Assembly (NCBI GenBank): GCA_030040495.1
Contig: JASHTP010000123.1
Location: 1-8,819 of the forward strand
Length of the DNA: 8,819 nt
From: Alphaproteobacteria bacterium
GTDB lineage: Bacteria > Pseudomonadota > Alphaproteobacteria > ATCC43930 > CGMCC-115725
Direction of reading: 5' to 3'
Shown: positions 1 through 6,699 of the stretch, piece by piece
Layout: every line of letters begins with the position of its first letter
Position numbering within the stretch: position 1 is the first letter of the stretch
Made by a program: the position numbers and the translations under genes
Notes under the pieces: model-generated
Seen by the model: the letters and a program-made list of their open reading frames with translations, nothing else
The model's database searches: none
What the model was told of the DNA's origin: nothing

Positions 1-558
1 TCGGTCGCCACCTCGGTATGCTCGTTCGTCGCCCAGATGATGGCCTATGTGGCATTGCCGTTCTTCCTGCAGGACGTGCTCGGCCGCTCGGCGGTGGCGA
101 CCGGGCTGCTGATGACGCCGTGGCCGCTGATGACCGCGGTGGTGGCGCCGATCGCCCGGCGCCTCGCCGACCGTTATTCGGCCGGGATGCTGGGCGGCAT
201 CGGGCTGGCCGCGTTCGGCGTCGGCGTCGGTCTGTTGGCGCTGCTGCCGGGCCACCCGTCGTCCTTCGACATCGCGTGGCGGATGGCGGTCTGCGGCCTC
301 GGCTTCGGCCTGTTCCAGTCGCCCAACAACCGCGCGATCATCAACGCCGCGCCACGCGAGCGCAGCGGCGGCGCCAGCGGCATGCTCGGCACGGCGCGTC
401 TCCTCGGGCAAAGCATCGGCGCGGCACTGGTTGCGCTCGCCTTCGGCATCGCCGGCGACAACGGCACCGGGCTGGCGCTGGTGGCGGCCTCGGGCTTCGC
501 CGTGGTCGCCGCGCTCGTCAGTCTGTTGCGCCTGGTCGAGCCGAAGCCCGAGCGTTAG
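1..558 (+). CDS. MFS efflux transporter, DHA2/EmrB-QacA type (C-terminal part, 5' end outside window)
   Basis: This is the C-terminal 185 residues of a major facilitator superfamily transporter. The frame is open from base 1 to TAG at 556-558, so the true start lies upstream of the window. About six hydrophobic helices are visible, at roughly residues 1-22, 31-52, 61-84, 91-113, 132-151 and 157-179 of the visible part. A motif-A-like loop, PIARRLADRYSAG, follows the second helix, and a Gly-rich GLGFGLFQSPNN stretch resembles the fifth-helix-type motif of 14-TM drug:H+ antiporters. Such proteins export drugs or metabolites across the inner membrane using the proton gradient; the substrate cannot be read from the sequence. 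The gene converges with the nucleotide cyclase on the other strand, and the two stop codons overlap in the tetranucleotide TTAG. MFS membership is confident; the DHA2 subfamily is an inference from helix spacing and the late Pro/Asn motif. Confidence 0.85.
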   Translation, partial: SVATSVCSFVAQMMAYVALPFFLQDVLGRSAVATGLLMTPWPLMTAVVAPIARRLADRYSAGMLGGIGLAAFGVGVGLLALLPGHPSSFDIAWRMAVCGLGFGLFQSPNNRAIINAAPRERSGGASGMLGTARLLGQSIGAALVALAFGIAGDNGTGLALVAASGFAVVAALVSLLRLVEPKPER

Positions 559-1574
559 CTCGCGGCCTCGAGCGCGAAGACCTCGAGCGCCGTCTCCTTG
601 CCGCGCAGCCGGAGCGTGCCCAGCGCTTCTTTGGCGATGCCGGCGGGGAGATCGGCGACGCGGTCGAGGAAGGCCGCGGAGGCGAGCACGCGATGACCGG
701 TGTCGCGGCAGGCCTGCTCGATGCGCGAGGCGGTGTTCATCGTGTCGCCGATGAGCGCGATCTCCATCTTGAAGGCGCCAAGCTCGCCCAGCACCACCGG
801 GCCGCAGTGGAGCGCGGCGCGGAAATCGGGCTTGAGGCCGAACTCGCGCTGATACTCGCCGGCGCGCGCCGCGAGGCGGGCGCGCGCGGCGAAGCAGGCG
901 CGCACCGCCGCGCTGGCGGCGCCGGCGCGCTTCAGCTTCCAGGTGGCGATGATCTCGTCGCCGACATATTTGTGGATCTCGCCGCCTTCGTCGGCGATCG
1001 CCTGGCTGAGATCGCCGATGAAGCGGTTGAGCAGCGTGAGGAAGCGGAGCTCGCCGAGCCGCTCGGCAATCGCGGTCGAGCCCTCCATGTCGACGAGCAG
1101 CAGCGCGCGCGTCTCGAGCCGCGGCTGGTGATAGCGGCCGGCGGCGAAGCTGAAGAACACGCCCGGCCCGAGCAGGCGGTCGACGCTGAAATACAAGGCG
1201 AAGCCGACGCTTACCGCGACGGAGAAGACGATCTCGGCGCGACGGATGGGGACGCGTTCGCCGGCGATCGGAGTGAGCCAATGCCCGATCGACAGCGCGA
1301 GCAGGATGATGATGACATAGGCGAGCGCGCGGACCGTCAGATGCGGCATGAAGGGCAGGTTGCGGAAGAAGGTGCTGCGCGGGCCGCGCCGCACGAAGAA
1401 CTCGAAGCTCGAAATGGCGCCGCCGGCGAGCCCGCCATCGAGCGCGCCGCGCAAAGGGAGGCCGCCGCTGGCGTCGCCCAAGGCGCGCCCTTCGGCAGCG
1501 CCGAACAGCGCGCCGAGTGCAATGCTGGTCAGCGTGACCCAAAGAACGATGCGAAAAGGGACGGCAGGCGGCAT
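555..1574 (-). CDS. Membrane-anchored class III adenylate/guanylate cyclase
   Basis: The 339-aa protein has an N-terminal membrane region (hydrophobic stretches about 7-25, 80-103 and 114-134, with a weaker one at 42-60) and a C-terminal class III cyclase homology domain from about residue 155. Catalytic features are present: metal-binding Asp162 in LLLVDMEGST and Asp206 in KYVGDE, purine-contacting Lys202, and the transition-state pair Asn280 and Arg284 in GDTMNTASRIE. The position seven residues before the Asn, usually Asp or Thr in adenylyl cyclases, is Ala273, so cAMP as product is likely but not assured. The domain should face the cytoplasm and convert ATP (or GTP) to the cyclic nucleotide and pyrophosphate. 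Start: ATG at 1572-1574 preceded by a GGAG Shine-Dalgarno (complement of 1581-1584) with 6-nt spacing. It is the last gene of the unit, 11 nt after ogt, and its TAA overlaps the convergent MFS stop. No recognisable sensor domain other than the membrane segment. Confidence 0.9.
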   Translation of the reverse strand: MPPAVPFRIVLWVTLTSIALGALFGAAEGRALGDASGGLPLRGALDGGLAGGAISSFEFFVRRGPRSTFFRNLPFMPHLTVRALAYVIIILLALSIGHWLTPIAGERVPIRRAEIVFSVAVSVGFALYFSVDRLLGPGVFFSFAAGRYHQPRLETRALLLVDMEGSTAIAERLGELRFLTLLNRFIGDLSQAIADEGGEIHKYVGDEIIATWKLKRAGAASAAVRACFAARARLAARAGEYQREFGLKPDFRAALHCGPVVLGELGAFKMEIALIGDTMNTASRIEQACRDTGHRVLASAAFLDRVADLPAGIAKEALGTLRLRGKETALEVFALEAAS

Positions 1575-1585
1575 CGCGGGCTCCG

Positions 1586-2041
1586 TCAGACCAGCAGCGC
1601 CCCTTCGAGGATGAGAAGCCGGCGCTTGGTGTCGACGCCGCGGCCGCCGCTATAGCCGCCGAGCGCGCCGCCGGCGGCGAGCACGCGGTGGCAGGGGATG
1701 AGGATGGGCAGCGGGTTGCGGCCGCAGGCCTGGCCCACCGCGCGCGGCGCCGCGCCGAGCGCGCCGGCGAGATCGCCGTAGCTGCGGGTCTCGCCGTAAG
1801 GGATCTCCTGCATCAGCCGCCAGACCTCGCGCTCGAAAACCGAGCCGCGCGGCGCCAGCGGCAAATCGAATTCCGTGAGCTTGCCGGCGAAATAGGCCTC
1901 GAGCTGGCGCTTGGCGCGCAGCAGCAGCGCGGTGGGCTCGCCGGTCGAGCGCTTGGCGCCCCAGTCGAGCGCGGTGAGCTGCTCGTCCTCTTCGAAGAGG
2001 CTCAGGCGGCCGAGCGGGCTTTCGAGCGAGAGCCGCGGCAT
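1586..2041 (-). CDS. ogt: Methylated-DNA--[protein]-cysteine S-methyltransferase
   Basis: This 151-aa protein is a suicide DNA-repair enzyme that moves alkyl groups from O6-alkylguanine (and O4-alkylthymine) to its own cysteine. The active-site motif PCHRV is at residues 116-120, with acceptor Cys117. Upstream lies the helix-turn-helix SYGDLAGALGAAPRAVGQA (about 87-105), including Arg100 in RAVGQA, which corresponds to the arginine finger that flips out the lesion, and the Asn108 hinge in GRNP. The C-terminal GGYSGG(R)GVDTKRRLLILEG segment is the usual substrate-pocket loop and last helix. Length is normal for a stand-alone Ogt, and there is no Ada N-terminal domain. The start ATG lies 5 nt after the TGA of the upstream DUF255 gene, and no strong Shine-Dalgarno is visible, so translational coupling is likely. 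The symbol ogt is used in the general sense for this family. Confidence 0.95.
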   Translation of the reverse strand: MPRLSLESPLGRLSLFEEDEQLTALDWGAKRSTGEPTALLLRAKRQLEAYFAGKLTEFDLPLAPRGSVFEREVWRLMQEIPYGETRSYGDLAGALGAAPRAVGQACGRNPLPILIPCHRVLAAGGALGGYSGGRGVDTKRRLLILEGALLV

Positions 2042-2046
2042 GGCGC

Positions 2047-4071
2047 TCAGCGACGCGCCGCGAGATCGGCGGCGAGCGCCGCGGGATCGGCGAGCGGCAG
2101 CGAGCAGACCGGTCCGACGCAGACATAGGCGGTGGCGCGGCCGTCGAGCTGGGTCTTGCCGAAGGCGGGATGGGCGGCGGGAAGCTCGGCCTCGGGCGCG
2201 ACCACGCTCAGCACCTTGTTCGGCAGGCCGACGCCGGCGACGGCGCGCAGCAACGCGTCGGTGCCGGCCTCGCCCCGCCGGCCGCGGATGACGATCTGCA
2301 CCGCGCGCTGCAGCAGCTCATTGCCGTTGATGAGCGCGGCGAAGCCGAACACCTGCCGGCGGAGATCGCCGCCGAAGGCGGCGACGATGCGCTCGGCGCG
2401 CGCGCGATAGGCGTCGTCGCCGGTGAGATGGAAGAGCCGCGCCAGCACGCCGACCATGACGCCGTTGCCGGACGGATTCGGGTTGTCCTGCGCCGTCTTG
2501 GTGCGGGTGATGAGCGCCTCGGTGTCGTCGGCGGTGAAGAAATAGGCGCCGCCCTCGGCGTCCCAGTAATGGGCGTCGGCGATGCCGACCCAGCGCCGCG
2601 CCGCGGCGAGATAGGGCGTCGCGCCGGTCGCTTCGAAGAGCGCCAGCGCCGCGCGCGCCATGTTGGCGTAATCGTCGAGCAGGGCGGCGTGGCGCTTGCG
2701 GCCGGCGCGCCAAGCGTGGCAGAGGCGGCCCTCGCCGTCGCTCATGCCGTCGAGGACGAAGGCGAAGGCAGCGCGGGCGCGGGCGAGCCATTCCGGCCGC
2801 TCGAAGACGATGGCGGCGTCGGCGAGCGCGGCGATCGCGAGCCCGTTCCAATCCGCCAGCACCTTGTCGTCGAGCCCGGGGCGGACGCGCGCCGCGCGCG
2901 CTTCCAGCAGCAGGGCGCGGCACCGGGCGAGCTCCATCTCGGTCGCGGGATCGGCGAGGGCGACATGGCCGAGGCGGTTGAGGATGGTACGCCCTTCCCA
3001 GTTGCCGCCCGGGGTCGCGTCGTAGATCTCTTTGAAGCGCGCGGCGCGGGCGCCGAGCAGCCGGTCGATCTCGGCCTCGCTCCAGACGTAGAACTTGCCT
3101 TCCTCATGCTCGCTGTCGGCGTCGAGGCTCGAGGCGAAGGCGCCTTCCGCCGTCAGCATCTCGCGCTCGAGCCAGGCGACGGTCTCGGCGACGCGCAGCG
3201 CGTAGAGGCCCTTCTCCGTGTCCTGCCAGACCAGCGTCAGCAACGCCAGGAGCTGCGCATTGTCGTAGAGCATCTTCTCGAAATGCGGCACCAGCCAGCG
3301 CGCGTCGACGGCGTAGCGCGCATAGCCGCCGCCGAGGTGATCGTAGATGCCGCCTTGCGAGATGTGGTCGAGGGTGAGCTCGACGGCGTGGCGGAGCGGT
3401 TCCTGCCGGGTGCGCTTCCAGGCGCGCCAGAGCAGCTCGACGAGGCCGGTCTGCGGGAATTTCGGCGCATCGCCGATGCCGCCGTTGAAGGGATCGATCT
3501 CGCGCGCCAGCCGCTCGGCGATGCGGTCGGTGTCGTCGAGCGTGAGCGCGTCGCCGGCTTGCGGCGTGGAGAGCCGCGCCAGCGCGCCTTTCAGCGCGCC
3601 GACATTCTGCGCCACCGCGTCGCGCTCGTTGCGGTAGGCGTTGTGGATGGCGTGCAGCACCTCGGGAAAGCCGGGCCGTCCCCAGCGCGCGGTCGGCGGG
3701 AAATAGGTCCCGCCCCAGAACGGCTCGCCCGCCGGCGTCAGGAACATGGTGAGCGGCCAGCCGCCCTGCTCGCCCAGCAGCGCCAGCGCGTGCTGATAGA
3801 TGGCATCGAGGTCGGGACGCTCCTCGCGATCGACCTTGATGGAGACGAAGAGCTCGTTCATCAGCGCGGCGATCACCGGATCCTCGAAGCACTCATGCGC
3901 CATGACATGGCACCAGTGGCAGGCGGCGTAGCCGACCGAGAGCAGGATCGGCTTGTCCGCCGCCCGCGCCGCCGCGAGCGCCGCCGGGCTCCAGGCCTGC
4001 CAGTGCACCGGGTTGTCCTTGTGCTGCAGCAGGTAGGGGCTGGTCTCGTCGGCGAGCGCGTTGCGGTTCAT
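2047..4071 (-). CDS. DUF255 / YyaL-type thioredoxin domain-containing protein (SPATA20 family)
   Basis: This 674-aa protein matches the full-length bacterial YyaL / spermatogenesis-associated protein 20 family. The N-terminus reads NALADETSPYLLQHKDNPVHW, the family hallmark. It leads into a thioredoxin fold with a CHWC redox motif at residues 51-54 and the cis-proline loop GGWPLTMFL (Pro106). The remaining ~500 residues correspond to the (alpha/alpha)6-barrel-like region related to N-acylglucosamine 2-epimerase/glycosidase folds, including PHFEKMLYDNAQL and DADSEHEEGKFYVW. No signal peptide is seen, so the protein should be cytoplasmic. The family's biochemical role is not settled; a redox or chaperone role is usually inferred from the thioredoxin part. 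Start: ATG at 4069-4071, with AAGGAG (complement of 4085-4090) 13 nt upstream, a rather long spacing. It is the first gene of the leftward unit with ogt and the cyclase, and the likely promoter is in the 102-bp divergent gap with the ferredoxin gene. Confidence 0.92.
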   Translation of the reverse strand: MNRNALADETSPYLLQHKDNPVHWQAWSPAALAAARAADKPILLSVGYAACHWCHVMAHECFEDPVIAALMNELFVSIKVDREERPDLDAIYQHALALLGEQGGWPLTMFLTPAGEPFWGGTYFPPTARWGRPGFPEVLHAIHNAYRNERDAVAQNVGALKGALARLSTPQAGDALTLDDTDRIAERLAREIDPFNGGIGDAPKFPQTGLVELLWRAWKRTRQEPLRHAVELTLDHISQGGIYDHLGGGYARYAVDARWLVPHFEKMLYDNAQLLALLTLVWQDTEKGLYALRVAETVAWLEREMLTAEGAFASSLDADSEHEEGKFYVWSEAEIDRLLGARAARFKEIYDATPGGNWEGRTILNRLGHVALADPATEMELARCRALLLEARAARVRPGLDDKVLADWNGLAIAALADAAIVFERPEWLARARAAFAFVLDGMSDGEGRLCHAWRAGRKRHAALLDDYANMARAALALFEATGATPYLAAARRWVGIADAHYWDAEGGAYFFTADDTEALITRTKTAQDNPNPSGNGVMVGVLARLFHLTGDDAYRARAERIVAAFGGDLRRQVFGFAALINGNELLQRAVQIVIRGRRGEAGTDALLRAVAGVGLPNKVLSVVAPEAELPAAHPAFGKTQLDGRATAYVCVGPVCSLPLADPAALAADLAARR

Positions 4072-4099
4072 CGTCGGCGACAGGCTCCTTGGAGCGGGC

Positions 4100-4132
4100 G
4101 GCGCATTGCGCCCGGAGCGTTCCGACTATACT
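4100..4132. promoter_or_regulatory. Divergent promoter region with overlapping -10 elements and a small operator-like palindrome
   Basis: The 102-bp gap between the divergent DUF255 and ferredoxin genes holds TATACT at 4127-4132 (rightward -10 candidate). On the other strand, the complement of 4125-4130 reads TATAGT (leftward -10 candidate). The two share the TATA at 4127-4130. A -35 match is weak on both sides: TTGCGC at 4106-4111 rightward with a short 15-nt spacer, and TTGGCG (complement of 4150-4155) leftward with 19 nt. A palindrome, GGCGCA-T-TGCGCC, covers 4100-4112 and overlaps the rightward -35 position, where a repressor could act. This is a visual match only; start sites are inferred. 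Confidence 0.4.
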
Positions 4133-4173
4133 GTGGCGTGCCGCCGCCGCGCCAACCCTATCGATTCCCCGCC

Positions 4174-4521
4174 ATGCCAGCCGATCCCGCGCTTTTCTAC
4201 CGCCAGCACGTCTTCTGCTGCACCAATACGCGGCCGCCGGGCCATCCGCGCGGCTGCTGCAGCGCGAAGGGAAGCGAGAAGCTGCGCAATTACATGAAGG
4301 TGCGCGCCAAGGAGCTGGGCCTCGAAAATGTGCGCATCAACGCCGCCGGCTGCCTCGACCGCTGCGAGCTCGGCCCGACCATGGTGATCTATCCCGAAGG
4401 CGTCTGGTACAGCTACCACAGCACCGAAGACATCGACGAGATCCTCGATACCCATCTCGTCCGCGGCGGCCGCGTCCCGCGGCTGATGCTGCTGCCGGAG
4501 CAGAAGCCGCCCGGCGAGTAG
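4174..4521 (+). CDS. (2Fe-2S) ferredoxin, thioredoxin-like family
   Basis: This 115-aa protein is a thioredoxin-fold [2Fe-2S] ferredoxin of the Aquifex Fd4/Clostridium type, also related to NuoE C-terminal domains. Its motifs are HVFCCTNTRPPGHPRGCC, then GCLDRCELGPTMVIYPEGVWY. The four expected cluster ligands are Cys16, Cys29, Cys60 and Cys64; Cys15 and Cys28 are two extra adjacent cysteines. It should be a soluble cytoplasmic electron carrier, and its partner is not known from the sequence. The ATG at 4174 is chosen because it gives the usual short N-terminus before the first ligand. No clear Shine-Dalgarno precedes it. An in-frame GTG at 4138 is an alternative, but it would add a Pro/Arg-rich extension. 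The candidate -10 at 4127-4132 would start the transcript near 4139, giving a leader of about 35 nt. It is followed after 61 nt by mnmE in the same direction. Confidence 0.92.
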   Translation: MPADPALFYRQHVFCCTNTRPPGHPRGCCSAKGSEKLRNYMKVRAKELGLENVRINAAGCLDRCELGPTMVIYPEGVWYSYHSTEDIDEILDTHLVRGGRVPRLMLLPEQKPPGE

Positions 4522-4547
4522 CGGCCGCCGGCTTCCGACGCTCGGCG

Positions 4548-4553
4548 TTGACA
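4548..4553 (+). promoter_or_regulatory. Possible -35 element upstream of mnmE
   Basis: TTGACA at 4548-4553 is a perfect sigma70-type -35 hexamer located 29 nt before the favoured mnmE start codon. At the normal 17-18-nt spacing the -10 position (about 4571-4577) reads GACGCAT, a poor match, so this may be chance. If used, transcription would begin at or very near the GTG at 4583. Confidence 0.25.
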
Positions 4554-4582
4554 TCCCGGCCGCGGTGCGCGACGCATCGGCC

Positions 4583-5917
4583 GTGACCGACACCATCTTC
4601 GCGCTCGCCACCGCGCCGGGCCGCGCCGGCATCGCCGTGCTGCGGCTGTCCGGACCCGAGGCGGGCGCGGCGCTCGAAGCGCTGGCCGGCAAGAAGCCGC
4701 CGCCGCGGCGCGCGACCCTGGCGCAGTTCCGCGACCCGCAAAGCGGCGAGGCGATCGATGACGGGCTGATGCTGCTGTTCCCGGCGCCGCGCAGCGTCAC
4801 CGGCGAGGAGGTGGCGGAGCTGCAGGTGCATGGCAGCCGCGCCGTGGTGGCGGCGCTGCTGGCGGCTCTGGCGCGGCTGCCGGGACTGCGCCCGGCCGAG
4901 CCCGGCGAGTTCACGCGCCGCGCCTTCGAGCACGGTAAGCTCGATCTGACCGCGGCCGAGGGGCTGGCCGATCTCGTCGCCGCCGAGACCGCGGCGCAAC
5001 GCCGGCAGGCGCTGCGCCAGCTCGAGGGCGAGCTCGGCCGGCTTTACGAGGGCTGGCGCGAGCGGCTGCTGCGTGCGCTGGCGCGGCTCGAAGCCGAGAT
5101 CGATTTTCCCGAAGAGGGGCTGCCGCCGGAGCTGTGGCGCAGCGTCGCCGCCGAGGCGGCGTCTTTGCGCGGCGAGATCGCCGCCCATCTCGCCGACGGC
5201 AATCGCGGCGAGCGGCTGCGCGACGGCGTCGCGGTCGCCATCATCGGCCCGCCCAATGCCGGCAAATCCAGCCTGATGAACGCGCTGGCGCGCCGCGACG
5301 TCGCCATCACCGCCGCCAGCGCCGGGACCACCCGCGATATCATCGAGGTGGCGCTCGACCTCGGCGGCTATCCCGTGCTGCTGGCCGACACGGCGGGGCT
5401 GCGCGAGGCCGGGGACGAGATCGAGGCGGAAGGCGTGCGGCGTGCCCGCGCCCGGGCGGAAGCGGCGGATTTGCGCCTGGTCGTGGTCGATGCGAGCCGG
5501 CAGGAAGAGGCCGCGTCGCTCGCCGGGCTGATCGACGACGCGGCCATCCTGGTCGCCAACAAGATCGATCTCGAGCCGGCCGATGGCGGGCGCTGGGCCG
5601 ATGGGCTGGGGGCGGGGCCGGCGCTGCGCCTCTCGGTGCGCACGGGCGAGGGCATGGGCGGCCTGCTGATGCGCCTCGAAGACGAGGTGGCGCGCCGCTT
5701 CGCGCCAGGCGCGGCACCGCTCATCACCCGGGCGCGGCACCGCCAGGCGCTCGAGGAGTGCGTCGCCGCGCTAGACCGGTTTGCCCGCGCCGCCCTTGCC
5801 GAGCTCGCCGCCGAGGATCTGCGCGCCGCCACCCGTGCCCTCGGCCGCATCACCGGAAGGGTCGACGTCGAGGACATGCTGGATATCATTTTTCGCGAGT
5901 TCTGTATTGGAAAATGA
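4583..5917 (+). CDS. mnmE: tRNA uridine-5-carboxymethylaminomethyl(34) synthesis GTPase MnmE
   Basis: MnmE (TrmE) is the GTPase partner of MnmG; the complex modifies wobble U34 of several tRNAs with a cmnm5 group using tetrahydrofolate, FAD and glycine. All three parts are visible. The N-terminal folate-binding domain begins TDTIFALATAPGRAGIAVLRLSGP and includes PGEFTRRAF. A helical domain carries the inserted G domain: G1 GPPNAGKS at about 222-229, G2 GTTRD at 248-252, G3 DTAG at 269-272 and G4 NKID at 326-329. The conserved C-terminus FCIGK has Cys441. The start is set at GTG 4583 because the product then begins like family members (M-TDTIFALAT), giving 444 aa. GTG 4565 would add six residues and is also possible. 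Neither has a Shine-Dalgarno. The gene is complete, but unlike in many relatives it is not followed directly by mnmG, which begins about 1.7 kb downstream. Confidence 0.96.
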   Translation: MTDTIFALATAPGRAGIAVLRLSGPEAGAALEALAGKKPPPRRATLAQFRDPQSGEAIDDGLMLLFPAPRSVTGEEVAELQVHGSRAVVAALLAALARLPGLRPAEPGEFTRRAFEHGKLDLTAAEGLADLVAAETAAQRRQALRQLEGELGRLYEGWRERLLRALARLEAEIDFPEEGLPPELWRSVAAEAASLRGEIAAHLADGNRGERLRDGVAVAIIGPPNAGKSSLMNALARRDVAITAASAGTTRDIIEVALDLGGYPVLLADTAGLREAGDEIEAEGVRRARARAEAADLRLVVVDASRQEEAASLAGLIDDAAILVANKIDLEPADGGRWADGLGAGPALRLSVRTGEGMGGLLMRLEDEVARRFAPGAAPLITRARHRQALEECVAALDRFARAALAELAAEDLRAATRALGRITGRVDVEDMLDIIFREFCIGK

Positions 5918-5923
5918 TGGGAA

Positions 5924-5932
5924 TGTTATAAT
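5924..5932 (+). promoter_or_regulatory. Extended -10 promoter candidate at the end of mnmE
   Basis: TGTTATAAT at 5924-5932 is a perfect extended -10 (TG-n-TATAAT), 7 nt after the mnmE stop codon. No good -35 sits at 17 nt; TTGGAA at 5907-5912 is only 14 nt away, but extended -10 promoters need it less. Transcription would begin near 5939 and read into the region before mnmG. The nearest plausible reading frame is more than 400 nt downstream, so the product may be a leader or an untranslated RNA. Confidence 0.4.
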
Positions 5933-6356
5933 CGCGCCGTAGCCGTCACTAAATATATTCGAGCCGATTGAACTTGCGCCGATCAAGGCGGGCATTCGCG
6001 CGGAATTCGCGAAAGGAATTCTTCCTATGGGTGGATCCAGCGCATATGATCGAGTGAGTGGCGCGTCCCGCGGGCACGAGTACTTTTAGCTGGCGCCGGA
6101 GACGGCGTAGTATTGTAATCTAGCGGCGATTTCCCATTTGAGCGCCGCTGCCTTGGGAAAAACGGCGCTCGTTTCCCAAAGCTCAATTAAATGGGCTGGG
6201 CGCCAGAACATAGCTGCCGGGAGCCCGTTTCGATGGGAATTCGGCCGTTTCTAATCAATTTTTCGGCATTGGGCCACAAGCTCGCCCATGGCGGTTGTGG
6301 AAGTTATTCGAAACAAAGATAGCCGCACGATTGCGTGTGCTGCCGCGTCGGGTACG
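5933..6356. other. Long non-coding interval, AT-richer than the flanks
   Basis: About 420 nt after mnmE with no coding frame that resembles a protein family. A/T-rich patches (around 5948-5960 and 6182-6192) contrast with the very GC-rich genes on each side. Features seen are the extended -10 at its left edge, two GGAATTC direct repeats 13 nt apart (6002-6008 and 6015-6021), a small CGCCG-GAGA-CGGCG hairpin at 6094-6107 and the self-complementary block at 6122-6186. An open frame from ATG 6288 runs into the small membrane protein below, but the segment 6288-6356 looks like read-through rather than real protein. Confidence 0.5.
6122..6186. repeat. Self-complementary block with interleaved inverted repeats
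   Basis: Several perfect inverted repeats overlap here. GAGCGCCG (6140-6147) pairs with CGGCGCTC (6163-6170). TTGGGAAA (6153-6160) pairs with TTTCCCAA (6172-6179). AGCGGCG (6122-6128) pairs with CGCCGCT (6143-6149). TTTCCCA (6130-6136) pairs with TGGGAAA (6154-6160), and TTGAGC (6138-6143) with GCTCAA (6181-6186). Many of these exclude one another, so an RNA from this block could switch between folds, or the DNA may be the remnant of a repeat element. No T-run follows, so it is not a classical intrinsic terminator. Confidence 0.6.
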
Positions 6357-6557
6357 ATGAAAACCAAGAGCGGCTTCTTCAGGCTGTGGCTGTTTCTGTC
6401 GGTGCCTTGGGCGCTGGACGTGCTTGTCGTTGCCTCGGTCCTTGGCGAGCTACCGCACCTTTCACCGGCGGCTTGGCTGTCCCTGGTCGGCCGGCCTGGC
6501 GCGTTCGCCCTGGTGTTTGCGATGCTCGCCTGGCTTGCCAGCGTCTTTTCGGGGTAG
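6357..6557 (+). CDS. Hypothetical small membrane protein (two predicted helices)
   Basis: A 66-aa product from ATG 6357 begins MKTKSGFFRLWLFLSVPWAL and has two hydrophobic segments, about residues 9-28 and 47-64, joined by a short loop, with a positively charged N-terminus (Lys2, Lys4, Arg9) as expected for an inner-membrane protein. The pattern of a short basic N-terminus followed by RLWLFLSVPWALDV resembles small uncharacterised proteobacterial membrane proteins, but no named family is recognised. Ribosome-binding evidence is weak (CGGG about 5 nt upstream). An earlier in-frame ATG at 6288 would add 23 residues that are polar and unlike a transmembrane protein start; it is judged less likely. 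It precedes the split membrane-protein gene by 142 nt in the same direction. Whether it is expressed is unknown. Confidence 0.5.
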   Translation: MKTKSGFFRLWLFLSVPWALDVLVVASVLGELPHLSPAAWLSLVGRPGAFALVFAMLAWLASVFSG

Positions 6558-6699
6558 CCCGACCACTATATATGCGTCGGAGACTGCGGACGGGAATTTT
6601 CGGCGGCTGGAGAGATGCTCCGCTCCAAACCGGTCCTTGCCGAATAAGGTGCAGCTGAAGGATAGGATTCTTGCTGTCGTCCTGTGCGAGGGGGAGCGC

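Noticed and set aside
18..1655. 545-codon open frame on the plus strand
   Set aside because: It lies opposite the cyclase and ogt genes and is Arg/Ala/Glu-rich low-complexity protein without motifs; a typical antisense shadow in GC-rich DNA.
2170..4173. Plus-strand open frame leading in-frame into the ferredoxin gene
   Set aside because: It is antisense to the DUF255 gene and lacks any family resemblance; only the part from ATG 4174 looks like a protein.
4126..5740. Long minus-strand frames opposite the ferredoxin and mnmE
   Set aside because: Composition is biased, no motifs are present and the opposite strand carries unmistakable genes.
6094..6107. CGCCG-GAGA-CGGCG hairpin as an intrinsic terminator for mnmE
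   Set aside because: The stem is only 5 bp and no T-run follows (tagtattg), so termination there is not supported.
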